From UBA6522 sp965204155 (GTDB taxonomy: Bacteria > Pseudomonadota > Gammaproteobacteria > Steroidobacterales > Rariloculaceae): DNA of 64,000 nt. Positions 17,633 through 26,117 of the stretch are shown here, piece after piece. The stretch is from the NCBI GenBank assembly GCA_965204155.1, contig OZ241971.1:3844001-3908000 (forward strand), read 5' to 3'. Positions within the stretch are counted from its first letter, which is position 1, and every line of letters begins with the position of its first letter. A program made the position numbers and the translations under genes. The notes under the pieces are model-generated. The model was given only the letters and a program-made list of their open reading frames with translations, was not told where the DNA came from and ran no database searches.

Positions 17633-18880
17633 TCAGCCGTCCCGTGCGTGGGCCCGTTCCATCGCCTCGATGAGGGGCAGCCGGATACCGGAGAGATACC
17701 GCACCATTGCGCCTCCCGCCGTACAGACGTAGTCGATGTCCGCCGTATCGACGAAGCTCGCCGCCGCCGTGACCGTGTCGCCGCCGCCGATCACCGAATA
17801 ACCCGGCGAGGCGGCGATGGCTCGCCAAATGGCACGTGTCCCAGCGGTAAACTCCGCCTGCTCGTAAACGCCGGGCGGTCCGTTGACGAAAATGGTTTTT
17901 GCCCCGCGGAGTTCGGCTTCGTATGCCGCAATTGTGCGCTCGCCTATATCCAGGAAAAGGTGTTCCGCGGGCAGGTCCTTGACCGCGATCTCGCGGCGCT
18001 GGCCGGACTCGGCATAGGCCAGGTCCAGGGGCATGGCAATCCGGCCGGGGTACTGTTGCAGGTACTCCGCGGCCTGGGGAACGAAGACGTCCAGTCCGCG
18101 GTCCTCCAGAAACTGCTCCTGCTTGCGCCCGAGTCGGAAGCCGCTGGCCAACAGCATCACTACACCGGTAATGCCGCACGCCAGAATCCGGTCAGCCGTT
18201 CCCGATGCGAGCACCGGCTCCATCATCCCGAAGGCATCGGAGATTTTTGCTCCACCGAGCACGAACACGCAGGGGTGCTCGGGCGCGTGCATCACCCGGT
18301 CCAGGGCCGCAACCTCGTCCGCCAGCAGAATTCCGGCGGCGGTGGGCTTCAGTTCCTGGAAGGCCACCATGGAAGGCGCGTTGCGGTGGGCGGCCGCGAA
18401 GGCGTCGTTCACGTAGTAGTCGATCAGCGGCGCCAACCCGCGAACCAGGTACGTGTCGAGCATTTCCCCGGGCGCCAGTTTCACGGCGGTCTCGAAGGTC
18501 GAGATTTCCTCGCTCAGGTAGCGGAGGTTGCCGAGCAGAACGGCTTCTCCGGGCCCGAGGGCCTTTACCGCTTCCCGGGCCGCGGGCCCGGCCACGTCAT
18601 CGATGTAGGCCACGCGCCGGCCCAGGTGCCCGGTCAGCTTTTCGGCGTGTTCCTCGAGAGGTATCAGGTTCTGATAGTCCAGCGTGTCGCCCTGGTGTGC
18701 GATCAGGGCGAGGCGGGCGCCGCCTTCGAGCAGATGCCGAATCGTCGGGAGACTCTTCCGAATGCGGTTTTCATTGACAATGCGCTTTGTGTCGACGTCG
18801 ATGGGCGAATTGATGTCCACCCGCAGCAGCACGGTCTTGCCGCCGTAGTCGAAACGGTCGAGAGGGGTCATGTTTGCCAC
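17633..18880 (-). CDS. pgk: Phosphoglycerate kinase, archaeal-like
   Basis: Transfers phosphate between 1,3-bisphosphoglycerate and ADP, or 3-phosphoglycerate and ATP, in glycolysis or gluconeogenesis. The 415 residues show the substrate loop VLLRVDINSP, NENRIRKSLPTIRHLLEGGARLALIAHQG, NDAFAAAHRNAPSMVAF, GGAKISDAF, FVNGPPGVYE and the nucleotide loop GGGDTVTAA. The AHQG...LIPLEEHAEKL stretch is closer to archaeal PGKs than to the SHLGRP type of bacteria. The GTG at 18880 is chosen because GGGAGG lies five bases before it; the ATG at 18871 is too far from it. It lies 44 bases downstream of an archaeal-type GAPDH, and the pair forms one operon. GapA/Pgk of bacterial type may exist elsewhere in the genome. 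Confidence 0.92.
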   Translation of the reverse strand: MANMTPLDRFDYGGKTVLLRVDINSPIDVDTKRIVNENRIRKSLPTIRHLLEGGARLALIAHQGDTLDYQNLIPLEEHAEKLTGHLGRRVAYIDDVAGPAAREAVKALGPGEAVLLGNLRYLSEEISTFETAVKLAPGEMLDTYLVRGLAPLIDYYVNDAFAAAHRNAPSMVAFQELKPTAAGILLADEVAALDRVMHAPEHPCVFVLGGAKISDAFGMMEPVLASGTADRILACGITGVVMLLASGFRLGRKQEQFLEDRGLDVFVPQAAEYLQQYPGRIAMPLDLAYAESGQRREIAVKDLPAEHLFLDIGERTIAAYEAELRGAKTIFVNGPPGVYEQAEFTAGTRAIWRAIAASPGYSVIGGGDTVTAAASFVDTADIDYVCTAGGAMVRYLSGIRLPLIEAMERAHARDG

Positions 18881-18924
18881 GGATGCCTCCCGATGCGTTT
18901 GGGGCAGTCAGGCTTCGGCGCAGG

Positions 18925-19947
18925 CTATTTCCAGTAGGGCAGGCCCAGGTAACGGTTGGTATCGCCGACTGCCTTCAGCCGGTCCGTCTCCATGGCCATG
19001 GACGCACGAATGCCGTCGATGGACTCGGGAATGGTCACCGATTCCTGGGGGATATGGATTCCGAACATGATGTCCCGTCCGGACTTCACCAGGGTGTCTT
19101 CCCAGACCGGCAACTCGTAGATGTCTCCGCGGGGGAAGCCCATGTCGCGCGCATACTTGAAGATCGAGGCGTTGCCCAGGAACCCCTGGTCGGTGGAAAC
19201 GACGCGGATGCGGTCGTGCGCCTCGAACAGTTCCCTGGCCTCGTCCACCGAGAGGTCGTCCTTCGGCGTGGCGAGGACCGAGATGAAGTGGCCGTGGGTG
19301 ACGGGCGTATGCACCAGCAGCCCCGTGGCGTCCACGTGGGGCATGATGGCCATCAGGTCCACCGCCTGGTGGTTCGGCGCCTTGTCCACTTTCAGCGCGT
19401 TGACGATGCCCCGGTGGTAGTCGCCGGGGTCGGCCACGCGCCGGACGATCGTGATGGCGACACGCTCCACGCCGGGACCGCGGTCCAGGCAGTCGACCGC
19501 GCGGATCAGCCCGGTCGTGTTGCACGACGTCAGCTTGAGGAACTGGGCATTCAGCCCCTCCTCGTAGTTCGCATAGCCGTGGAAGAAGACATCGGCAACC
19601 TCGTCCTTCTCGCCGCCCTGGAAGACGGCCTTGTTACCGTGCTTGATGTAAAGCTCCTTGTTTTTCGCGCCAATTCCGCCGGGGGCCGCGTCCAGAACCA
19701 CATCCACTTCGGGCAGGATTTCCTCCATCGTTCCGGCCACCGGGACGCCGGTGGCCTCAAGCGGTGCGCAGGCATCTTCATAGGCCGCAAACAGCCTGTA
19801 CGGCATGCCCCGGTCGCGCAGAGCCTGTACCGTCAGCGTCGGCGCCGCATCCACGACACCCACCAGTTCCATGTCCTCCTGCAACGCCACTCCGTCGGCG
19901 AGTCGCTGCCCGATGACGCCAAATCCCGATACCAGTACCTTGACCAT
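18925..19947 (-). CDS. gap: Type II (archaeal-type) glyceraldehyde-3-phosphate dehydrogenase
   Basis: A 340-residue NAD(P)-dependent dehydrogenase for glyceraldehyde 3-phosphate and 1,3-bisphosphoglycerate. The Rossmann start is VKVLVSGFGVIGQRLADGV. The catalytic motif is TSCNTTGL with Cys142, in the archaeal form; bacterial GapA has SCTTNCLAP instead. Other archaeal-type marks are LDAAPGGIGAKNKELY, FQGGEKDEVADVFFHGYANYEE, DAHRDR-like EAHDRIRVVS and GDIYELPVWEDTL. The length also fits the archaeal class (about 335-345). The ATG at 19947 starts directly at the nucleotide-binding strand and has an AGGA/GGG site before it. Together with the archaeal-like PGK this is a horizontally acquired or ancient alternative module. 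Confidence 0.93.
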   Translation of the reverse strand: MVKVLVSGFGVIGQRLADGVALQEDMELVGVVDAAPTLTVQALRDRGMPYRLFAAYEDACAPLEATGVPVAGTMEEILPEVDVVLDAAPGGIGAKNKELYIKHGNKAVFQGGEKDEVADVFFHGYANYEEGLNAQFLKLTSCNTTGLIRAVDCLDRGPGVERVAITIVRRVADPGDYHRGIVNALKVDKAPNHQAVDLMAIMPHVDATGLLVHTPVTHGHFISVLATPKDDLSVDEARELFEAHDRIRVVSTDQGFLGNASIFKYARDMGFPRGDIYELPVWEDTLVKSGRDIMFGIHIPQESVTIPESIDGIRASMAMETDRLKAVGDTNRYLGLPYWK

Positions 19948-20069
19948 TCCTGACCCTTTCCCAATGCGTGAAACCATATGCGAAGGGCGAATGATACATT
20001 GCAATACTCACCATATGTGCTGTAGAGTCCTTCGCCGTCCCATGCCGTTCATCAAGAGATAAAATCCCT

Positions 20070-21005
20070 ATGGACGTATTTCCCAATACCGGCCCGCACC
20101 TGCACATCGTGCTGAATCATTTCCCGCTGATCGGGAGCGTTTTCGTCCTTGGGTTGCTGATCGCCTCGGCGTACATGAAGAACGACGGCATGCGCAGGGT
20201 CAGCCTGATCCTTTTCGTGGTTCTGGGCCTGCTGGCGATTCCCACCTACATCACCGGCGCGGCGGCCGGTTGGGCCTACCAGGGCCGGCCGGACATGTCG
20301 GTCCAGATTCTGGATGCTCATCGTGACGCAGCGTTGATGGCATTCGTGTTCATCGGACTCACGGGCCTCGTGTCGTGGCTTGTCCTGTGGCGGGAGCGCC
20401 GCTATGGCCGCGCGTCCACGGCGGGATTCTATGCCGTGCTGGCGCTGGGAATTGTCGCATTGCTGACAATCGTCGAAGCTGGCAGCCTGGGCGGCACCGT
20501 ACTGCGGCCGGAACTTCGCGAGGGCGCGATGGCAGAACCCATCGGGCTTACTGCCGCAATCGAAGCGGCCATACAGAGCATCATCTGGGCCTGGCCGTCC
20601 ATGGAGGCGGCGCACTTTGTAGGCATGGCAGTGTTGTTCGGCGTCGTTCTGCTGGTGGGGCTGCGTGTACTCGGTGTTGCCAGAAACGTGCCGTATTCCG
20701 CCGTGCACCGACTGCTGCCGCTCGGGGCGCTGGCATTGCTGGTCAACATCGTCACCGGCATGTTCTTCTTCATCGCCGACTCGGGCCGCTACGTCGCCAT
20801 GGACGGGTTTCCCCCGAAGATCATCTGGCTGATGGTGGGCGGTCTCGCCATTATCTACTTCACGATCTTCGACGACATCTGGGATGTGAAATCGGATCAG
20901 GATGCGCCCCCGCGGGCCAAGGTGATGGCGGCATTGACAATGGTTTCCTGGGCTGCCGTGCTGGTATTCGGCCGGCTGTTGCCCTACTACGGAGAGGGAG
21001 GCTAG
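20070..21005 (+). CDS. Multi-pass membrane protein, possibly haem-binding
   Basis: A 311-residue inner-membrane protein with about eight hydrophobic helices. The N-terminus GPHLHIVLNHFPLIGSVFVLG resembles the start of DUF2231-type membrane proteins. Histidines are placed at helix edges (LHIVLNHF, LDAHRDAALMAF, MEAAHFVGMAVLF), the usual sign of b-haem or quinone proteins. No signal peptide and no known enzyme motif. It is followed at once by a 35-residue one-helix protein and a four-helix protein on the same strand, so the three may be subunits of one membrane complex. The function is not known; an electron-transfer role is only inferred from the histidines. Confidence 0.75.
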   Translation: MDVFPNTGPHLHIVLNHFPLIGSVFVLGLLIASAYMKNDGMRRVSLILFVVLGLLAIPTYITGAAAGWAYQGRPDMSVQILDAHRDAALMAFVFIGLTGLVSWLVLWRERRYGRASTAGFYAVLALGIVALLTIVEAGSLGGTVLRPELREGAMAEPIGLTAAIEAAIQSIIWAWPSMEAAHFVGMAVLFGVVLLVGLRVLGVARNVPYSAVHRLLPLGALALLVNIVTGMFFFIADSGRYVAMDGFPPKIIWLMVGGLAIIYFTIFDDIWDVKSDQDAPPRAKVMAALTMVSWAAVLVFGRLLPYYGEGG

Positions 21006-21011
21006 ACCATC

Positions 21012-21119
21012 ATGGGCGGTTTCATCTTCGCTCTATCTATCGTCGTCTCGACTTTCGTGGTCGTCCTGGTTCTCACGTATGTCATCGACAGAGAAGCCGA
21101 CGCCAACGATAGCGGTTAA
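21012..21119 (+). CDS. 35-residue single-helix membrane protein
   Basis: A small frame of 35 codons between two membrane-protein genes. It reads as one transmembrane helix (FIFALSIVVSTFVVVLVLTYVI) with a short acidic tail (DREADAND). It starts six bases after the previous stop and ends 12 bases before the next start, which has GGAGA before its ATG. Its tight packing inside the run and its clean helix argue for a real small subunit. No homologue is recognised. Confidence 0.6.
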   Translation: MGGFIFALSIVVSTFVVVLVLTYVIDREADANDSG

Positions 21120-21131
21120 GCTGGAGAAGTT

Positions 21132-21605
21132 ATGGGCTTGTTAAGCTGGTTGGAGGGCACGGCCTATTCCGAGTGGATCGTTGCCGGGTTGCTGGGTTGG
21201 CCGCTGATGCTGTCCATGCACGCGATCGGGCTTGCAGCCGTCGTCGGCATCATGTTCGCGATCAACCTGCGCATGCTCGGATTCTTCAAGCCGATCCCGT
21301 ATGCCGGTCTGGGCCCGCTGCTGGCCTTTGGCTGGGTAGGCATTACCGTCAACGCCTTTTCGGGACTCTCTCTTTTCATGGCGCAGGCGACGTTCTACGT
21401 GACGAGTGTGCCATTCCTGGTGAAGATCACTTTCGTCATCCTCGGCATCGCCAATTTGCACCTGACTCAGCGAGTCCTGCGGCAGGAAGCGGATGCCTGG
21501 CAAGAGTCAGGCACGGTATCGCAGATGGGAACCGCGCTCGCGGTCAGTTCGATCGTGTTCTGGACGCTCGCCGTAGTCTGCGGGCGGTTGATCGCCTACC
21601 TGTAA
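21132..21605 (+). CDS. Four-helix membrane protein, DUF6644-like
   Basis: A 157-residue inner-membrane protein with four hydrophobic helices. The phrase WPLMLSMHAIGLAAVVGIMFAINLRMLG is typical of the DUF6644/cytochrome-b-like small membrane proteins that accompany PQQ and haem proteins. His in SMHAIGL and in ANLHLTQRV could bind haem. It follows the 311-residue protein and the 35-residue protein in the same transcription unit. Function not established. Confidence 0.7.
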   Translation: MGLLSWLEGTAYSEWIVAGLLGWPLMLSMHAIGLAAVVGIMFAINLRMLGFFKPIPYAGLGPLLAFGWVGITVNAFSGLSLFMAQATFYVTSVPFLVKITFVILGIANLHLTQRVLRQEADAWQESGTVSQMGTALAVSSIVFWTLAVVCGRLIAYL

Positions 21606-21668
21606 GTTTCGTCGCCGGCGCACTCCGGCGCGATATTGCCGGCTCGCCAAATGATTCCACTGTAGGAA

Positions 21669-22211
21669 TTAATCGAACGTCTCGCGGAGCCGCCATTGCT
21701 GGCGGTCGTCGCGGCTGCCGTCGCAGACTTCGAGCGTGAGGTCGCGGATCAGGTGCACCGGGTCGCCGCCGCCGCCGTGGCGGCTGGGGCCTTCGCCGGC
21801 CGTCACGCAGTTACCGGGCGCCGCCAGCGACATGATCTTGCCGTTGGGGCGATGTTCGAAACGCTGGTTGTCGTTTCCGTCGCAAGGATCCAGCGAGAAC
21901 TCGCTGCCGGCGGCCAGGCCCGTTGCCGTCATGCACAGATCGAATTCGATCAGGCGAAACACATTGTCGGGAATACCGTCCGCGTCGAATGCCTGGTCTA
22001 CTCCCAGCTGCCCCTGGTAGCTGTAGCAACTGTGCGTCTGCAGACCGTCCTCGGGTCGAGCGTTGGCCTGGAAACCGAGGGTGTCCAAGCAGAATCCTCG
22101 GGGTTCGTCCAGTCTGTCCACCAGTGTGACCTCGGCGGGTGTTTCGGCGAAGATGCCGCCCGACACCAGCAATGTGCTAATAAATGAAGTTAAAAATATC
22201 TCTTTATTCAT
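21669..22211 (-). CDS. Secreted ricin-type beta-trefoil (RICIN-like) protein
   Basis: A 180-residue exported protein. The signal peptide starts MNKEIFLTSFISTLLVSGGIFA. The mature part shows Q-x-W/F repeats (NDNQRFEHRPNGKIMSL and DRQQWRLRE) and disulphide-type cysteines (FDLCMTATGL, LDPCDG, NCVTAGEG, LEVCDG), which is the pattern of a single ricin B-type beta-trefoil. Such domains bind sugars. AGGT lies before the ATG at 22211; an upstream in-frame ATG has no signal peptide. The upstream region is AT-rich. No enzyme domain is attached, so it may be a free lectin. Confidence 0.75.
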   Translation of the reverse strand: MNKEIFLTSFISTLLVSGGIFAETPAEVTLVDRLDEPRGFCLDTLGFQANARPEDGLQTHSCYSYQGQLGVDQAFDADGIPDNVFRLIEFDLCMTATGLAAGSEFSLDPCDGNDNQRFEHRPNGKIMSLAAPGNCVTAGEGPSRHGGGGDPVHLIRDLTLEVCDGSRDDRQQWRLRETFD

Positions 22212-22413
22212 TGTATTACCTGAATTTATTTCCCTTATCCGCATGAAGTGCCAGTAGGCGGCGTAGCGTTTCACGAATTTGAGTGCTTCCCTCAACGCCA
22301 TACCGTGCCCAATCGCTTGTCGGTGATACTATCCGACTGGTCAAGTGAATCCCAATTGTTGCAGGGGCATGCGGGTACCGGGATCAACCAAACACGGAAC
22401 GTGTGGCAGCCAA

Positions 22414-24531
22414 ATGGCAGCGAATGCCTCTGCGCTGATATGCGCACTAGCGGTCGCCGCCTGCGATACCGTACCCGAAGACGTCGACTGGCCAACCTAT
22501 CTCGGCGACGGCAGCAGTCAGCACTCCACCCTCGATCAGATCACGCCGGCAAACGCCCATCGCCTGGAAACAGCCTGGATCTACCACGCTGGCGGGACAG
22601 ATCCGAATAACTACTCGCAGATGCAGACCAGTCCGATCGTGGTCGGCGGCATCCTCTATGGCGCATCGCCTCAGTTGCACCATTTCGCCCTGAACGCCGC
22701 AACGGGCAGTGAGCTGTGGCGATTCGATCCGTTCCAGAACGGAGCAACCGCCACCGGCGGCGATTTTGCCCGAGGCGTGACCTATTGGGACGACGGTGCG
22801 GACGGCCGCATATTCCTGACTGCCGGGGCAAGCCTGTTTGCCCTGAATGCGCGGGCCGGCAGTCCGATCAGGGAATTCGGGCATGACGGCCGTGTCGATC
22901 TCAAGGCGGGCCTCGGGCGCGATGTCAGCGACCTGTACCTGGTCTCCAACACGCCCGGGGTCATTTACGAGGACCTCCTGATACTGCCCGTGCGGGTCTC
23001 CGAGGGCCAGCCCGCGGCTCCCGGCCACGTTCGTGCCTACGATGCACGCACCGGCGCCGTCCGGTGGACCTTCTACACCATCCCGCGCCCCGGTGAATTC
23101 GGCTACGACACCTGGCCGGAGGATGCCTACCTGCGCGTCGGCGGAGCCAACAACTGGGCGGGCATGTCCGTCGACCGGGAGCGGGGCATCGTCTACGTGC
23201 CCACCGGGTCCGCCACGCCGGACTTCTTCGGCCGGGACCGGCAGGGCCCCAACCTGTTCGCAAACACGTTGCTTGCCCTGGATGCCGCCACCGGCGAGCG
23301 GATCTGGCACTTTCAGGCCGTCCACCACGACATCTGGGACCGGGATTTCCCGGCGCCCCCCAACCTGGTCACCGTGACGCGGGACGGTGTGCAGCGCGAT
23401 GCCGTCGCCCAGATCACCAAGACCGCCCACGTCTTTCTGTTCGACCGCGATTCCGGCGAACCCCTGTTTCCGATCGAGGAACGGCCCTATCCCCCGTCCG
23501 ACATTCCCGGCGAACGGGCGTGGCCAACTCAGCCGCTCCCGGTCAGACCACCCCCGTTCACCCGGCAGACGCTTTCGGCAAGCGACATCACCGACAGAAC
23601 CCCGGAAGCGCAACGCATCGTCGGCGAACAGCTGGCGCGCATGCGCAGCGGCGGCCAGTTCGTTCCCTTCAGTCTGGAAGGCACGATCGTCTTTCCCGGA
23701 TTCGACGGCGGCGGCGAATGGGGTGGCGCGGCAGTGGATCCGGGTAGCGGAATCATGTACGTCAACGGCAATGACATCCCCTGGATCGGCGCAATCGTCG
23801 AAGTCGATCCCGGCGCCAGCCGCGCCGCCGAAACCGGTCATCGACTATATGCCCAGCACTGCCAGCAATGCCATGGAACGGACAGAAGCGGAGATTCCCT
23901 GGGCGTCTTTCCCGGCCTCGTCGGTCTTGCGGAGCGGATGACGGTGGCCGAAGCGATCGCGATCATACGAGAGGGCAGCGGCACCATGCCGCCCGTTGCC
24001 TACCTGACGGACAACGACATGGAGGCGCTGGCCTCCTACCTGTTCGAGGTGGATGACCCGGCGTTCGGGTCGGAGGCGAGGTCTGCCGGGAGTACCGGCG
24101 ATCCGGTCTACGCCTTTGCCGGTTACCGCCGCTTCCTCGACCCGGACGGCTACCCTGCAGTCAAGCCGCCCTGGGCGACCCTGAACGCCATCGATCTGAA
24201 CGCCGGGGAGATTCTCTGGAAAGTCACGCTCGGCGACTGGCCGGAAGCGGCCGCGCCCGGCAGTCCGCCAACCGGCGCCGAGTCCTACGGCGGCCCGATC
24301 GTCACCGCCGGCGGCGTCCTCTTCATCGGCGCGACCCGGGACGAGCACTTCCGCGCTTTCGACATGGCCAATGGCGATCTCCTGTGGGAGACCAGACTAC
24401 CCGCCGCCGGATACGCCACGCCCGTCACCTACAGGGTGAACGGGCGGCAGTTCGTGGTGCAGGCCGCGGGCGGCGGCAAGATCGGCACGAAATCGGGCGA
24501 TGCCTACATTGCCTTCGCCCTGCCCGAATAG
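22414..24531 (+). CDS. PQQ-dependent quinohaemoprotein dehydrogenase (lipoprotein) with inserted cytochrome c domain
   Basis: A 705-residue periplasmic dehydrogenase. The lipobox LAVAAC with Asp at +2 suggests an inner-membrane lipoprotein. The propeller begins DWPTYLGDGSSQHS and has HHDIWDRDFPAPPNLV, ITKTAHVFLFDRDSGEPLF and GGVLFIGATRDEHFRAFDM near the end. A cytochrome c domain is inserted before the last blades: AQHCQQCHGTDRSG with Cys483, Cys486 and His487, and GSGTMPPVAYL giving the Met ligand. Electrons thus can pass from PQQ to haem inside one protein. Paralogue at 8048 lacks this insert. I chose the ATG at 22414 because the lipobox lies close behind it; an upstream GTG at 22345 would give no normal signal peptide. 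The substrate, probably an alcohol or sugar, is unknown. Confidence 0.9.
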   Translation: MAANASALICALAVAACDTVPEDVDWPTYLGDGSSQHSTLDQITPANAHRLETAWIYHAGGTDPNNYSQMQTSPIVVGGILYGASPQLHHFALNAATGSELWRFDPFQNGATATGGDFARGVTYWDDGADGRIFLTAGASLFALNARAGSPIREFGHDGRVDLKAGLGRDVSDLYLVSNTPGVIYEDLLILPVRVSEGQPAAPGHVRAYDARTGAVRWTFYTIPRPGEFGYDTWPEDAYLRVGGANNWAGMSVDRERGIVYVPTGSATPDFFGRDRQGPNLFANTLLALDAATGERIWHFQAVHHDIWDRDFPAPPNLVTVTRDGVQRDAVAQITKTAHVFLFDRDSGEPLFPIEERPYPPSDIPGERAWPTQPLPVRPPPFTRQTLSASDITDRTPEAQRIVGEQLARMRSGGQFVPFSLEGTIVFPGFDGGGEWGGAAVDPGSGIMYVNGNDIPWIGAIVEVDPGASRAAETGHRLYAQHCQQCHGTDRSGDSLGVFPGLVGLAERMTVAEAIAIIREGSGTMPPVAYLTDNDMEALASYLFEVDDPAFGSEARSAGSTGDPVYAFAGYRRFLDPDGYPAVKPPWATLNAIDLNAGEILWKVTLGDWPEAAAPGSPPTGAESYGGPIVTAGGVLFIGATRDEHFRAFDMANGDLLWETRLPAAGYATPVTYRVNGRQFVVQAAGGGKIGTKSGDAYIAFALPE

Positions 24532-24618
24532 TGTATGTTCAAACTCGACGATCGCCGGACCCGGGTCGCCAGCGCGCCCTGGTGATGCTGGAAAGGAACT
24601 GACCTGCAGGAGCACAAA

Positions 24619-26034
24619 GTGACCGGTACAAGAAACCTCTGCTTCCTCATCTGCCTGGCTCTGCTGCCGCTTGCTATTGCAGCCCAGCCCGCGGAACCGC
24701 CTCAAGAGCGCATGCCCAACTTCGTCATCCTGTTCGCCGACGATCTCGGCTATGGCGACCTCTCGAGCTATGGGCACCCTTCCATCCGCACGCCGAATCT
24801 GGACGCAATGGCGGCAGAAGGCCAGAGGTGGACAGACTTCTACGTGGCCTCGGCCGTGTGCTCGCCCAGCCGCGGCGCCCTGCTCACGGGCAAGCAGCCA
24901 AACCGCAGCGGACTGTACGGCCACAGGTCGCGCGTGCTCTTTCCCAGGCAGACGGGCGGCATCTCCGAAGAGAACACCACGATCGCCGAGGCCTTGCGGG
25001 AACTGGGTTACGCCACCGGGATCGTCGGTAAGTGGCACCTCGGGGCCCGGCCCGAACACCTGCCGACGCGGCACGGTTTCGACTACTGGTTCGGAATCCC
25101 TTATTCGAACGACATGGACGGGACGGATCAACGCGTCCCCGGTGCCTATTTCTCTCCGAGAATCGAGTACTGGAACGTCCCGCTGATGCAGAGCCGATCG
25201 GTGGGTCAGGAATATCATGACCAGATCCTCGAACGGCCGGCCCGCCAGGAGACGATCACGCGCCGTTATACGCAACAGGCGCAGGAATTCATCGACCGCC
25301 ACTCGGATCGGCCCTTTTTTCTTTTCGTCCCCTACACCATGCCGCACACGCCCCTCTTTCCGGCACCCGAGTTCGCGGGTACGAGCCTTGCGGGACGCTA
25401 CGGAGATGTCATCGAGGAAATCGACTGGAGCGCAGGAGAGATACGCCGAAGCCTCGAGCGCGCGGGCGTGGCGCAAGACACCCTGGTCGTATTCACGAGC
25501 GATAACGGCCCCTGGCTCACCATGCGCACCGACAAGGGCACCGCGGGTCCGTTGCGAAACGGCAAGGGGACAACCTTCGAGGGTGGAATCCGGGTACCGG
25601 GCGTCATGTGGTGGCCCGGCAGCATACAGCCGGGCGTGGTACGCGACATCGGCTCCGCGATGGATCTCTTCCCGACCCTGCTCGCGCTCGCCGGCGGTAC
25701 GACCGAAGACATCCTGGATGGCGTCGACCTGAGCGGCACACTGCTGCGGGGCGAGCCGGGAACACGCGAGGTCCTGGCCCACTACCGCGCCGGTGAGCTG
25801 TATGCACTTCGCAAGGGGCCGTACAAGATTCATCTGATCACCGAAAAGGCGTACGGCATAGGACCGGAGCGGACCGAGCATGAGACGCCTCTTCTCTACC
25901 ATCTTGGGGAAGACCCGGGCGAATCCTGGGACCTGGCGGCCGAGCGCCCCGAGATCCTGGCGGAGATGCTCGAGGCCGTGCGAGAGCATCAGGCAGCCAT
26001 GGAAACGCGCCCGTCGCTCTTTGACTCTCGTTGA
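24619..26034 (+). CDS. Arylsulfatase family protein
   Basis: A 471-residue type I sulfatase that hydrolyses sulfate esters in the periplasm. Signal peptide up to PLAIAAQ. Metal site Asp41-Asp42 in FADDLGYGD. Activation motif CSPSRGALLTG with Cys81, which a formylglycine-generating enzyme must convert to formylglycine. Further family marks are VGKWHLG, FDYWFGIPYSNDMDG and VVFTSDNGPW with the second metal pair. The start is GTG at 24619 with AGGAG seven bases before it. It is the first of three sulfatases in this stretch; no formylglycine-generating enzyme gene is in the window. The wording is closest to arylsulfatase A-like enzymes. Substrate unknown. Confidence 0.93.
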   Translation: MTGTRNLCFLICLALLPLAIAAQPAEPPQERMPNFVILFADDLGYGDLSSYGHPSIRTPNLDAMAAEGQRWTDFYVASAVCSPSRGALLTGKQPNRSGLYGHRSRVLFPRQTGGISEENTTIAEALRELGYATGIVGKWHLGARPEHLPTRHGFDYWFGIPYSNDMDGTDQRVPGAYFSPRIEYWNVPLMQSRSVGQEYHDQILERPARQETITRRYTQQAQEFIDRHSDRPFFLFVPYTMPHTPLFPAPEFAGTSLAGRYGDVIEEIDWSAGEIRRSLERAGVAQDTLVVFTSDNGPWLTMRTDKGTAGPLRNGKGTTFEGGIRVPGVMWWPGSIQPGVVRDIGSAMDLFPTLLALAGGTTEDILDGVDLSGTLLRGEPGTREVLAHYRAGELYALRKGPYKIHLITEKAYGIGPERTEHETPLLYHLGEDPGESWDLAAERPEILAEMLEAVREHQAAMETRPSLFDSR

Positions 26035-26117
26035 ACAAGGAATGACGCTCTACGCCGGAGGACTCGACAAGTCACGGGTTGTACCATTAATAGACACTCC
26101 GCCATCAGGGAGGCGCC

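Noticed and set aside
22447..23841. Minus-strand open frame opposite the quinohaemoprotein
   Set aside because: Antisense shadow without family features.
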